DNA from: Candidatus Anaerostipes avistercoris
GTDB taxonomy: Bacteria > Bacillota > Clostridia > Lachnospirales > Lachnospiraceae
Reading direction: 5' to 3'
DNA: 64,000 nucleotides
NCBI GenBank assembly: GCA_019119895.1
Contig: DWWD01000020.1
Coordinates: 1-64,000, forward strand
The first letter of the stretch is position 1; every line of letters begins with the position of its first letter. A program made the position numbers and the translations under genes. This document shows positions 7,519-14,892 of the stretch, one piece after another. Below the pieces are notes generated by a model. The model worked only from the letters and a program-made list of their open reading frames with translations. It was not told where the DNA came from and made no database searches.

Positions 7519-7950
7519 GTGATTCGTAAATTTCAAAAGACAGATATTGACAGAGTGGCAGACATTTGGCTCAATGGGAATCTGGAAGCACATTCTTTTA
7601 TTCCGGCAGGATATTGGAAAGATAACTTTGATATGGTCAAAAAAATGCTGGAATCTGCTGAAATTTATGTTTATGAAGATGAGAAAGGAATCCAGGGATT
7701 TGCCGGCTTAAACGGGTGCCATATTGAAGGCATTTTTGTTGAAGGGAAGGAACGATCTAAAGGAATCGGAAGACAGCTGCTGGAATTTGTGAAAAATATA
7801 AAAGAGCAATTAAGTCTGAATGTATATATGAAAAACGAGAAGGCGATGAAGTTTTATCTGCGGGAAGGATTTATAATCCAGGAAAAGGGTGTGGATCCTG
7901 ACACAGGGGAACAGGATTGTCGTATGATATGGAAACAGCAGGAAAAATAA
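7519..7950 (+). CDS. GNAT family N-acetyltransferase
   Basis: A 143-residue GNAT protein starting at GTG 7519 (V-IRKFQKTDIDRVADIW), with GGAGGGAAAGGGA just upstream. Motif A is GIFVEGKERSKGIGRQLL around residue 77-94 (R-S-K-G-I-G). Motif B is AMKFYLREGF near 112-121. The C-terminus GVDPDTGEQDCRMIWKQ is typical of small YjaB/YiaC-like acetyltransferases. The acceptor is unknown. An earlier ATG in the same frame would overlap the peptidase gene and is less likely. Confidence 0.8.
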   Translation: MIRKFQKTDIDRVADIWLNGNLEAHSFIPAGYWKDNFDMVKKMLESAEIYVYEDEKGIQGFAGLNGCHIEGIFVEGKERSKGIGRQLLEFVKNIKEQLSLNVYMKNEKAMKFYLREGFIIQEKGVDPDTGEQDCRMIWKQQEK

Positions 7951-7983
7951 TGGCAGAAAGAATACATTTTCAAGCATTATAGT

Positions 7984-8011
7984 TTGCAATATGATACTAT
8001 CCTGATATACT
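7984..8011 (+). promoter_or_regulatory. Sigma-A promoter for the yjdF transcript
   Basis: TTGCAA at 7984-7989 and TATACT at 8006-8011 are separated by 16 bp. Transcription would begin near 8018, just ahead of the structured leader. Confidence 0.6.
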
Positions 8012-8040
8012 TAAGTTTGGAAAGATAAAATGACAAAGAT

Positions 8041-8160
8041 AAAAACGCAATGCGCATCTGCAGCGATGTGCTAGAGCCGGTAGGTAGCCCGGCCGTCCCG
8101 TCCCAACTGGGCGGGGTAAGTAACCTGCCCCTCCGGGTTGTCCGTTCTTTGTCCATAACA
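8041..8160 (+). ncRNA. yjdF-motif (azaaromatic-responsive) riboswitch
   Basis: A GC-rich structured leader sits between the promoter at 7984-8011 and the yjdF start. Helices visible by eye are GCCGG(8076-8080)/CCGGC(8089-8093) and a CCCGTCCC/GGGCGGG hairpin, followed by a further CCCCTCCGGG region and the ribosome binding site. The position directly before a DUF2992/YjdF gene is where the Rfam yjdF RNA is found. That class binds many azaaromatic compounds and is thought to control translation, which fits the close spacing to AAAGGAGGGAG. I infer the class from context and general shape. Confidence 0.75.
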
Positions 8161-8180
8161 GTTTAAAGGAGGGAGTCGTT

Positions 8181-8597
8181 ATGGACAGGGTAAATGGAAC
8201 GCTGACAGTTTTCTTTGAGGATCCATTCTGGATTGGCGTTTTTGAACGCCGGACAGGTGAAGAGCTGTCTGTCTGTAAAATTACATTTGGTGCAGAGCCA
8301 AAGGAGTATGAAGTATATGATTTTATTCTCAGACATTATGGGGATTTGAAATTCAGTCCGACGGTTCGGAGTACAGGGAAGAAGAAAGCGGATAATCCCA
8401 AGCGAAGACAGCGCGCTGCCAAAAAACAGGTGCGGCAGACAGGAATCGGAACAAAATCCCAGCAGGCTTTACAGAAACAGCGGGAAATGCTGAAGGAGGA
8501 GCGTCGGAAAAATGTCAGAGAGAAGAAGGAAGCCTGGAAGCGGCAGAAATTTATTCTGAAGCAGCAAAAACGAAAAGAAAAACATAAAGGACACTAG
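8181..8597 (+). CDS. yjdF: YjdF family protein (DUF2992)
   Basis: A 138-residue protein. Residues 1-75 form a folded N-terminal half (LTVFFEDPFWIGVFERR, then VCKITFGAEPKEYEVYDF). The second half is very basic and probably helical (NPKRRQRAAKKQVRQTGIGT, then repeated K/R/E-rich helices to the end). This layout is characteristic of YjdF. The function is not established; the riboswitch link suggests a role in coping with toxic aromatic compounds. AAAGGAGGGAG gives a strong start at ATG 8181. Confidence 0.9.
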   Translation: MDRVNGTLTVFFEDPFWIGVFERRTGEELSVCKITFGAEPKEYEVYDFILRHYGDLKFSPTVRSTGKKKADNPKRRQRAAKKQVRQTGIGTKSQQALQKQREMLKEERRKNVREKKEAWKRQKFILKQQKRKEKHKGH

Positions 8598-8629
8598 AGG
8601 TGTTCTGGCGCAGATTCACAGGAGGAATG

Positions 8630-8998
8630 ATGGTACTAAAGAGGCTGAAACACAGGTTTTCTGTATGTAAAGTAAAGGATTATTCCATGGTTGATTTCAA
8701 TCAGGAGTTTTGTTTTACAGGAAAGACAGAGGAAGAGAACTCCCTGGTCTGCATGACAGAAAATGTTCCGGAGAATGTAACAGAACAGGATGATGGATGG
8801 AAGGCATTCCGCATTCAGGGAGTTCTGGATTTTTCTCTGATTGGAATTTTGGCTAAAATCGCAGGATTATTGGCAGAGAACAAGATTGGCATTTTTGCGA
8901 TTTCAACTTATAACACAGATTATATTCTGACCAGGGAAGAAAATTATGAAAAGGCACTTGAAGTATTAAAGCAGGCCGGATATCAGATCATCGATTAA
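8630..8998 (+). CDS. ACT domain-containing protein
   Basis: About 122 residues with two ACT-like halves. The second is clear: FRIQGVLDFSLIGILAKIAG, then LLAENKIGIFAISTYNTDY. Such CASTOR/ACT proteins in Firmicutes are small putative amino-acid sensors with no attached catalytic domain. The start is uncertain: GGAGG at 8621-8625 directly precedes ATG 8627 and ATG 8630, and a GTG at 8600 is in frame. The family usually begins shortly before LKRLxxxFSVCKV, which favours 8627/8630. Confidence 0.75.
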   Translation: MVLKRLKHRFSVCKVKDYSMVDFNQEFCFTGKTEEENSLVCMTENVPENVTEQDDGWKAFRIQGVLDFSLIGILAKIAGLLAENKIGIFAISTYNTDYILTREENYEKALEVLKQAGYQIID

Positions 8999-9109
8999 TA
9001 TCAGAAACGATGACATTTGAGAACTCCTGATTACCGTTTGAGAATTGTTCCTTATATTTTCCCTCTCAGATGATATACTTGCGTTATGAATCACAAGGAG
9101 GGAAAAATT

Positions 9110-9760
9110 ATGGATCGAACATCAATTTCACAGGAGTATCTTTTGCTGGTGCTGGATAAAAACGGGTATATACCGCCGATGCGCAGAGAGGAATCCAATG
9201 CAGGACTCACAGCGGCGTGTTTCATGGATCTACTCTTAAATGAAATCATTACAGTAAATAAGAAACAGATTACAGTGACAGATGATCTGCCGCAGGAGCT
9301 TGCTTATCTCACTCCAATTTATACATATTTAAAAGAAAAAAACCGCTCTGTCAGTAAAATGATGACAGACTATGCGGCAGGAGTCAGACTGAAACCGCTT
9401 ATGACGGAGATAGGAGAAGCTATGGCTGCGGACGGTATGGTTTCGAAGGGAGAGGGTGGTCTGTTTGGAACAAAAGTCACTTATTTTCCTGACAAAAGCA
9501 GAAAAGAAGAATTGTTAGCGCATATAAAATCTGCAGCTGCGGATCAGAGCAAAATGACGGCTCATGATATGGCATTGATTTTTCTCCTGCAGAAAACAAA
9601 GAATCTGAATCAGTATTTTTCAAAGTATGAACGGGAGCAGTGGAAGACAGTATGGAAGGACATAAAAAAGGATCCGCAGAATAAACAGCTGTCAAAAATG
9701 ATCGATGAATTGAATGACTGGATAACAGTTGTTCTGGCCGCGGTTCTGATGTATATATAG
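9110..9760 (+). CDS. GOLPH3/GPP34-like phosphoprotein
   Basis: A 216-residue, largely helical cytosolic protein with the pattern of the GPP34 (GOLPH3) family: ISQEYLLLVLDKNGYIPP at the N-terminus, a CFMDLLLNEIITVNKKQITV segment, and a helical C-terminus ending in a hydrophobic ITVVLAAVLMYI. In eukaryotes GOLPH3 binds PI4P at the Golgi. Bacterial homologues are of unknown role, possibly membrane associated. ATG 9110 with CAAGGAGGGAAAAATT upstream is the likely start; an ATG at 9086 precedes that site and is rejected. No neighbour clearly shares its role. Confidence 0.65.
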   Translation: MDRTSISQEYLLLVLDKNGYIPPMRREESNAGLTAACFMDLLLNEIITVNKKQITVTDDLPQELAYLTPIYTYLKEKNRSVSKMMTDYAAGVRLKPLMTEIGEAMAADGMVSKGEGGLFGTKVTYFPDKSRKEELLAHIKSAAADQSKMTAHDMALIFLLQKTKNLNQYFSKYEREQWKTVWKDIKKDPQNKQLSKMIDELNDWITVVLAAVLMYI

Positions 9761-9801
9761 AAGGAAGCGGCTGCTGAAAAAAATAAGGAGGATGAAAATC
9801 C

Positions 9802-10350
9802 ATGAAAAGTATGATTGTGTATGGCTCACAGTATGGGACAACACGCTTTTATGCCGAAAAACTGTCAGAACTGACAGGCATAGAAACGATCAGTTATGAA
9901 CAGGCAGCGGATGTATCCGGCTGTGAACTGGTGATTTATCTGGGAGGCTTATACGCTGGCGGGGTGAAAGGATTAAAACGCACAGTAAAATATTTTCCGC
10001 AGAAAGCAGAATTAATTCTGATTACTGTTGGCCTGGCAGATCCTGCCGATCCGGAAAATGTAAAGAATATAAGAGCGTCTCTTCAGAAACAGCTGCCGGA
10101 GAATGTATATAAAAGCGCCAGGATATTTCATCTTCGGGGAGGAATTGATTATAAACAGCTTACATTCAAACACAAAACGATGATGAAGCTTTTGTATAAT
10201 TCTGTAAAAAATACGCCTCCGGAAGAAATGACGGCAGAGACAAAGGCGATGATAGAGACCTACAATCAAAAGGTAAATTTCGTGGATAAAACGACATTGA
10301 AGCCGATTGTAAACGAAATAGAAAAGATATTGTCAGGGGGTAAAAGATGA
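9802..10350 (+). CDS. Flavodoxin-domain protein (HemG-like)
   Basis: A 182-residue flavodoxin-fold protein. The FMN phosphate loop is YGSQYGTTRFYAEKL near residues 7-21. LVIYLGGLYAGGVKGLKR follows, then a long C-terminal helical part. The architecture resembles the flavodoxin domain of protoporphyrinogen IX dehydrogenase HemG and its many clostridial paralogues of unknown partner. It would carry electrons in the cytosol. AAGGAGGATGAAAATCC precedes the start, and the end overlaps the next gene by four bases, so the two are translationally coupled. Confidence 0.8.
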   Translation: MKSMIVYGSQYGTTRFYAEKLSELTGIETISYEQAADVSGCELVIYLGGLYAGGVKGLKRTVKYFPQKAELILITVGLADPADPENVKNIRASLQKQLPENVYKSARIFHLRGGIDYKQLTFKHKTMMKLLYNSVKNTPPEEMTAETKAMIETYNQKVNFVDKTTLKPIVNEIEKILSGGKR

Positions 10351-10856
10351 TCATACGGCAGGAAGAAGAAAAAGATTACGAAGAGGTATATCAGCTGGTA
10401 AAAGAAGCCTTTGAGACCGCTGAGGAAAGCGATGGAACAGAGCAGGATCTGGTAACAGCATTGAGAAACAGTGAATCTTTCGTACCGGAATTATCTCTGG
10501 TGGCAGTCGAGGATGGAAAGATCATCGGACATATTTTATTTTCAAAAATAATGATCGGCGGCAGAGAGGAACTTGCGCTTGCGCCATTATCGGTGCATCC
10601 GAAATGGCAGAGGAAGGGAATCGGTCTTGCGCTGATGGCAAAAGGCCATGAGGCTGCCGGAAAGCTGGGATACGATTATGCGGTCGTACTGGGCTATGCA
10701 GGATATTATCCCAAAGCAGGATATGTACCTGCCGGCAGATATGGAATCAGAGCACCTTTCGATGTGCCGGATGAAAATTTTATGGCAGTCCGGTTAAATG
10801 ATCAGGCAGAGAATCTAAATGGCGTGGTTCAGTATGACAAGGCATTTGGAATCTGA
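10347..10856 (+). CDS. GNAT family N-acetyltransferase (YhbS-like)
   Basis: A 169-residue GNAT. The N-terminus IIRQEEEKDYEEVYQLVKEA is typical. Motif A is LSVHPKWQRKGIGLALMAKG around residues 80-98 (Q-R-K-G-I-G), followed by VVLGYAGYYPKAGYVPAG. That glycine/tyrosine pattern and length match the YhbS/putative acetyltransferase subgroup. The substrate is unknown. The start overlaps the stop of the flavodoxin gene (ATGA). Confidence 0.85.
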   Translation: MIIRQEEEKDYEEVYQLVKEAFETAEESDGTEQDLVTALRNSESFVPELSLVAVEDGKIIGHILFSKIMIGGREELALAPLSVHPKWQRKGIGLALMAKGHEAAGKLGYDYAVVLGYAGYYPKAGYVPAGRYGIRAPFDVPDENFMAVRLNDQAENLNGVVQYDKAFGI

Positions 10857-10880
10857 AAATAAAATCGAAGATAAAGGGGA

Positions 10881-11219
10881 ATGGAAATGCAGATTGAAGG
10901 AAACCAAAAAGAACTGGATGCGATGAAAGAATTTCATAAAGGGAACAAGCAGGAAGGCCTCCGGCTTCAGGAAGAATTTGCCGCTGCGTTTCGTGAGGAA
11001 TATAAGGACAAAGATCATTGTCCCTGCAGGAAAGCCTGTCGTTATCACGGAAACTGCAAAGAATGTGTGGCAATCCACAGAGCTCATCAGGAGCATGTTC
11101 CAAACTGCATGAGGCCGATGCTGAATAAAAAGATAAAGATGTTATCGGAATTGACGGAACATTCCATTGCGGATGAGATTGAACCGCCAAAAGAGGTGCT
11201 TCGAAAAGAATTTCTTTGA
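10881..11219 (+). CDS. Cysteine-rich conserved hypothetical protein
   Basis: A 112-residue charged protein with an N-terminal helix rich in Glu/Lys and a central cluster C-P-C-R-K-A-C ... HGNCKECVAIHRAH ... PNC. Similar C/H clusters (C-x-C-x3-C-x5-C-x2-C) occur in short clostridial proteins of unknown function and could bind zinc. AAAGGGGA precedes ATG 10881; an ATG at 10887 is a second option. It lies 15 bp before the membrane protein gene and 24 bp after the GNAT gene, so an operon is likely. Confidence 0.65.
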   Translation: MEMQIEGNQKELDAMKEFHKGNKQEGLRLQEEFAAAFREEYKDKDHCPCRKACRYHGNCKECVAIHRAHQEHVPNCMRPMLNKKIKMLSELTEHSIADEIEPPKEVLRKEFL

Positions 11220-11234
11220 TAAAGGAGTCAGGAT

Positions 11235-12020
11235 ATGACAAGAGTCTGGATGTCACTGCAGACAAAAGAAAAGAATCACTACGTTATCCGCTTTACAGCA
11301 GGAATAGCAGGAATTATCCTGCTGGCGTTTCTTCTTGTTTTTCTGTGTGCCCGCATTATGATAGAATTGGATGAATATAAGGAAATAGTATCTCTTTTGA
11401 TGTGCATTGAGGTGACAGGACTTATCATTTCTCTTTCGGTATGGTTAGGACGCACTCTGCAGCGGGATGCTATGATTTTCTATGAAGATCCATCAGGAAG
11501 ATTGTACGTTTCGGACGTCCGGCAGTATATCGGATACCGCAGGGGAATCATTGGCGCTGTGCAAATGGCGTTATTGACGCAGAGAGAATTGGCAGGGCTG
11601 AAAAAGCAGGTGGAGCGTCAGGGGGGTCATTCCGATGGAATGACAGAGATTCTGAAGGTTGATGTCATGAAAGAACATCCCGGTTTTTATTCTCTGGTTT
11701 GCCGGGTAAAATACGGGGAAAAACGGACAGGCAGGAGAACCTATATTCTGGGAAAAGGATATGATAATGAAAGTCAGCTGCTTTATGTGCTGGAACGAAA
11801 AAAGAAATGGGAAAATTCTGTTGAGATAGAAAAGAGCAGAAAACCAATATACATATTTTTAAGCTTTTTCGTATTTTGTATCTTTGCGGGATTGTGTTTT
11901 TGCAGCCATCCATACTTTGCGAGACTGCCGCAGAATATATATTTTCCGAGTCTTGGATGTGCGTTTGCGGCATTTTGCTGTACGATTTATTTTACAGTTC
12001 AATATCGGAGAGGTGAATAA
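11235..12020 (+). CDS. Hypothetical membrane protein
   Basis: A 261-residue protein with two hydrophobic helices near residues 20-45 and 55-78, a ~110-residue soluble part (DGMTEILKVDVMKEHPGFYS, then GEKRTGRRTYILGKGYDNES), and two more helices near 205-225 and 233-253. The four-helix layout with a cytoplasmic middle domain is common in Lachnospiraceae. No family is recognised. ATG 11235 has AAAGGAGTCAGGAT upstream. The next small gene starts 18 bp after it. Confidence 0.65.
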   Translation: MTRVWMSLQTKEKNHYVIRFTAGIAGIILLAFLLVFLCARIMIELDEYKEIVSLLMCIEVTGLIISLSVWLGRTLQRDAMIFYEDPSGRLYVSDVRQYIGYRRGIIGAVQMALLTQRELAGLKKQVERQGGHSDGMTEILKVDVMKEHPGFYSLVCRVKYGEKRTGRRTYILGKGYDNESQLLYVLERKKKWENSVEIEKSRKPIYIFLSFFVFCIFAGLCFCSHPYFARLPQNIYFPSLGCAFAAFCCTIYFTVQYRRGE

Positions 12021-12038
12021 ACCGGGAGGTGAGGAAAG

Positions 12039-12170
12039 ATGCTGGAGATTATTTTTATTATTGCCGGAATTGCTGTGCTGTGTTACACGATGCTCCTGAA
12101 AGGAAATGCATGGCAGTCATTTGTGGATTCTCATAAGAAAGAGAAATCAGACTGCGAAAAGAAGAAATGA
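12039..12170 (+). CDS. Small single-pass membrane protein (43 aa)
   Basis: ATG 12039 follows a strong GGGAGGTGAGGAAAG site, and the frame runs 43 codons to TGA 12168-12170. Residues 2-21 are a hydrophobic helix (LEIIFIIAGIAVLCYTMLL) and the remainder is hydrophilic and lysine-rich, ending CEKKK. It lies directly between the larger membrane protein and a GNAT gene in the same direction. No family is recognised. The strong start site and clean TM-then-charged layout argue for a real small gene. Confidence 0.55.
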   Translation: MLEIIFIIAGIAVLCYTMLLKGNAWQSFVDSHKKEKSDCEKKK

Positions 12171-12207
12171 AAGCAGAAAATTCGAGCGGAAGATGAGGAG
12201 ACAAGAA

Positions 12208-12648
12208 GTGGACATTAAAATATACGATACACTGCCGGAAGAAGCAGTCAGAATCAGAGAAGTAGTTTTTGTAGAAGAACAGGGATTTCAGGATGAATTT
12301 GATGAGATTGATTCTTACGCAAAGCATCTTGTTCTGTTTGACGGGGAAAAACCGATTGCTGTCTGCAGATTTTTCCGGGACAAGGAAACAGAAGATTTTA
12401 CAGTGGGAAGGATTGCTGTCCTGAAAGAATACCGGGGACAGAATATCGGCACAAAGGTTCTGAAAGCCGCAGAGGAAGCCATAAAGAACGAGAAGGGCAG
12501 CAAAATCTGTCTTCACGCACAATTGCAGGCAAAGGATTTTTATGGAAAACAGGGCTATCTGCAGTATGGGGACATGGATTATGAAGAATTCTGTCCCCAT
12601 ATCTGGATGTGCAAAAAACTGGAATCATGTGACAACATTACGGCGTAA
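12208..12648 (+). CDS. GNAT family N-acetyltransferase
   Basis: A 146-residue GNAT beginning at GTG 12208 (V-DIKIYDTLPEEAVRIREVV), with GAGGAG nine bases upstream. ATG 12193 in the same frame is an alternative. EEQGFQDEFDEIDSYAKHLV near residue 22-41 is typical of the ElaA/YjcF subgroup, motif A is IAVLKEYRGQNIGTKVL near 70-86, and motif B is AKDFYGKQGY. Members acetylate unidentified amines. It is followed by the CAT-like gene after 13 bp. Confidence 0.8.
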   Translation: MDIKIYDTLPEEAVRIREVVFVEEQGFQDEFDEIDSYAKHLVLFDGEKPIAVCRFFRDKETEDFTVGRIAVLKEYRGQNIGTKVLKAAEEAIKNEKGSKICLHAQLQAKDFYGKQGYLQYGDMDYEEFCPHIWMCKKLESCDNITA

Positions 12649-12661
12649 ATAGGAGAAAATC

Positions 12662-13273
12662 ATGAGAGAAGTAAATCCCATGGATACGGACCGGGCAAAG
12701 AGCTGGCAGCTGTATATTGATGCGCCCATGCCTATGGTTACAATCTTTAAAACCCTGGATATATCCAATCTGCTGAAGCCGGAAAAAGCAGGATACAAAC
12801 TCAATATGCTGCTGTGTTACTGTATCTGTCTTGCGGCAAATGATACGAAGGAATTTCATCTTCTTCCTGTGGGGAAGAAAATGATGGAATATGAGAAAAT
12901 AGGGATCAATGTAATTGTCGCCAACCGGGACGGCGGAATCAATTCCTGTGATATTCCAGGATTTTCAGACCTGCAGGAATTCAATCAGGCCTATCTGGAG
13001 CTGACACAGAAAGTACGGGAGACTTGTCAAGATTATGAGATCGAGAATCATATGATCATCGGGACGTCCAGTCTGGTGAAATATGAAATTGACGGTGTGA
13101 TGAATATGTACAGTGGTATTTTTAACAATCCGTTTATGATATGGGGAAGATACCGGAAAGAGGAATCCGCATATAAACTGCAGGTATCTTTTCAGTTCCA
13201 TCATGTACAGATGGATGGTATGGAAGCATGTGAATTTTTAGAGAGGCTGCAGGAATATATTTCAGAACTTTAA
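12662..13273 (+). CDS. Chloramphenicol acetyltransferase-like protein (CatA-like)
   Basis: A 203-residue protein of the type-A CAT fold. The catalytic signature appears near the C-terminus as FQFHHVQMDGMEA (H-H-x3-D-G), with the catalytic His at about residue 181. INVIVANRDGG and FNNPFMIWGRY fit the trimeric CAT core. Many Lachnospiraceae carry such CatA-like proteins, which differ from known resistance enzymes, and real acetylation of chloramphenicol cannot be assumed. The start follows AGGAGAAAATC. A terminator ends the transcript. Confidence 0.75.
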   Translation: MREVNPMDTDRAKSWQLYIDAPMPMVTIFKTLDISNLLKPEKAGYKLNMLLCYCICLAANDTKEFHLLPVGKKMMEYEKIGINVIVANRDGGINSCDIPGFSDLQEFNQAYLELTQKVRETCQDYEIENHMIIGTSSLVKYEIDGVMNMYSGIFNNPFMIWGRYRKEESAYKLQVSFQFHHVQMDGMEACEFLERLQEYISEL

Positions 13274-13309
13274 CAGAGGAGTGATCGTTCGAATCATTCC
13301 TCTGTTTTT
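13273..13309 (+). terminator. Intrinsic terminator after the CAT-like gene
   Basis: ACAGAGGAGTGAT and ATCATTCCTCTGT form a 13-bp stem with one G-T pair around a short loop, followed by TTTTTA. It lies between convergent genes, so it may serve the plus strand only. Confidence 0.85.
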
Positions 13310-13321
13310 ACCTTCTTATAT

Positions 13322-14182
13322 TCAGATGTTATATTTTTGGAAAAGTTCTTTACGGTATGCTTCATCTTCGGATGCTCTGAGAAGCTGTTCCTGCTGATTT
13401 TGCCGCAGTAATATTCCGGAGAGTTTGGCAAAGCGAAGGATTCCTTCCTGGTTTCCATGCTTTTCACCGGCTTCCCAGCCGCTCTTTCTCATAGCTTCCA
13501 GTTCATCTGCCATCAATTCTTCCAGTGCCCGACACATTTTCTTCACCTCCATAAACAATTCCTGATTGGCTCTTACGATCAGATCCATGACAGACCGATA
13601 TCGCTCGTCCTTTTTATGTTTCCTGTATTCCTGGATCAGTATTTCTGCCTCTTTCCATCCTGACAGCTTTCCGCCGATGCTTCGCAGCCAGAGATTCTTT
13701 TCTCTGGATAAGCGATGGAGCAGGATAAGCTGGATGGGGATCCCCATGCCTGAAATATGATAGATTCCCTGTTCCACAGATTTTACCTGACAGCATTTTT
13801 CCTTTCGAAGATAACGGATCAGGTTCCGCGGATATCTGCTGCAGGCAAATGTGATCGTGATTTCTTCCATCCGGATGTTGTTTTCTGACTTATAGAGGCA
13901 TGCATAAGCGTATACTTTATAAAAGTCATTGATGCTGATATAATCGGCTGGGCTTTTATACTCAATGACGTTAAACTGCCGAAAGATTTTTCCAATGTTC
14001 TTTTGGACTGGCAGACGGATGTCTTTTTTCAGGATCAGAACGTCAATCTCCAGAGGTTTCGTGCCCAGTTGATGTTCGTTTTCCCATACCAGATTTTTAT
14101 GGTCTGCTCCTAATTCAATCTGCAGATCGGCATAGAATGCCGGATGCCATTGCAGCCGCGCTTCTGTTTTTTCTTCTTTCAT
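13322..14182 (-). CDS. Rpn-like PD-(D/E)XK nuclease family protein
   Basis: A 286-residue protein. Residues ~15-110 carry a PD-(D/E)XK-type core: LGTKPLEIDVLILKKD followed by FNVIEYKSPADY (D ... E-x-K). Then come a helical part and a charged C-terminus with WEAGEKHGNQEGI. This matches the Rpn/PDDEXK transposase-associated family abundant in Lachnospiraceae and sometimes mis-annotated. Related Rpn proteins are DNA endonucleases that promote RecA-independent recombination. ATG 14182 is chosen for AGGAGGTCAGG just upstream. It is monocistronic and flanked by convergent transcription. Confidence 0.7.
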   Translation of the reverse strand: MKEEKTEARLQWHPAFYADLQIELGADHKNLVWENEHQLGTKPLEIDVLILKKDIRLPVQKNIGKIFRQFNVIEYKSPADYISINDFYKVYAYACLYKSENNIRMEEITITFACSRYPRNLIRYLRKEKCCQVKSVEQGIYHISGMGIPIQLILLHRLSREKNLWLRSIGGKLSGWKEAEILIQEYRKHKKDERYRSVMDLIVRANQELFMEVKKMCRALEELMADELEAMRKSGWEAGEKHGNQEGILRFAKLSGILLRQNQQEQLLRASEDEAYRKELFQKYNI

Positions 14183-14361
14183 CCTGACCTCCTTTTTTAT
14201 GTTCAGGAGGTTCCGTCTTTCCGAAAACTCCTGCTGTATGAATGGAACGAAGCATGAATTTTCTAAAAAGACGCCGTTGATTCGGCGATGAGATGCTGTG
14301 AGACTCTGGATTGTCAATCCTCAGAAACGGATGATAATAGAAAATGTATATGCTTTCTTAT

Positions 14362-14390
14362 ATAATATCAAATATATACTGAATTGTAAA
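14362..14390 (-). promoter_or_regulatory. Putative promoter of the Rpn-like gene
   Basis: On the minus strand TTTACA (14390-14385) and TATTAT (14367-14362) are 17 bp apart. This would give a leader of about 175 bases, in which I see no other gene or clear structure. Confidence 0.4.
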
Positions 14391-14438
14391 TACCTTTCGA
14401 AGAAAAAGTAAATTTTTTCCATACAAATTGCATAACCG

Positions 14439-14768
14439 TTATTTCCCGGTCATGTAATCAATGTATTGAGTTCCCCATTGCTCCAGACTGTCCAGAACCG
14501 GCAGAAATTTTTCTCCGATTTCGCTCAGAGAATATTCTACTTTAGGCGGTACCTGTGGATATTCTTTGCGAATGATCAGTCCGTCGCTTTCCAGCTTCTT
14601 CAGCTGCTTTGACAAAGTAGCATGAGTCATATTAGGCATCATCCGCAGCAGTTCATTAAATCTCAGCGTGCCGTCACTGAGGTAATGCAGAATCAGGATA
14701 GCCCACTTTCCCTGAAGAACCTGCTGTGCCGTATAATATGGACATTTTCCAAATCTTTCATCTGACAT
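14439..14768 (-). CDS. HxlR-family transcriptional regulator
   Basis: A 109-residue winged-helix protein of the HxlR/YodB class. It shows the conserved Cys9 in GKCPYYTAQQVLQGKWAILI, the recognition region MPNMTHATLSKQLKKLESDG, and the wing IIRKEYPQVPPKVEYSLSEIG. HxlR proteins often sense quinones, aldehydes or oxidants through the N-terminal cysteine and repress a divergent oxidoreductase gene. The divergent neighbour is a flavin-oxidase-fold protein, and palindromic sites lie between the two. AGGAGGATTCTT precedes the start. Confidence 0.9.
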   Translation of the reverse strand: MSDERFGKCPYYTAQQVLQGKWAILILHYLSDGTLRFNELLRMMPNMTHATLSKQLKKLESDGLIIRKEYPQVPPKVEYSLSEIGEKFLPVLDSLEQWGTQYIDYMTGK

Positions 14769-14783
14769 AAGAATCCTCCTTTA

Positions 14784-14811
14784 TAGTATCTTTCATGATA
14801 CTAGGTATCAT
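14784..14811. promoter_or_regulatory. Putative HxlR operator 1
   Basis: Two overlapping palindromes: TAGTATC-N6-GATACTA (14784-14803) and ATGATAC-TAG-GTATCAT (14795-14811, perfect 7-bp arms). They lie close to the hxlR-type start, suggesting autoregulation. Confidence 0.6.
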
Positions 14812-14842
14812 AAAATATCGTACTTTTTATTTCTTTCCTTAA

Positions 14843-14855
14843 ATGATAGTATCAT
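14843..14855. promoter_or_regulatory. Putative HxlR operator 2
   Basis: ATGATA-G-TATCAT is a perfect palindrome sharing its arms with operator 1. It lies 38 bp before the divergent oxidase-fold gene, about where its -10 region should be. Confidence 0.55.
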
Positions 14856-14892
14856 ATTGTTCACAGATCGTAAAGCAAAGAAAGGAGATAAC

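Noticed and set aside
12662-13273. A chloramphenicol resistance gene
   Set aside because: The fold and HHxxxDG motif are there, but CatA-like proteins of this type are common in susceptible Lachnospiraceae, so resistance cannot be inferred.
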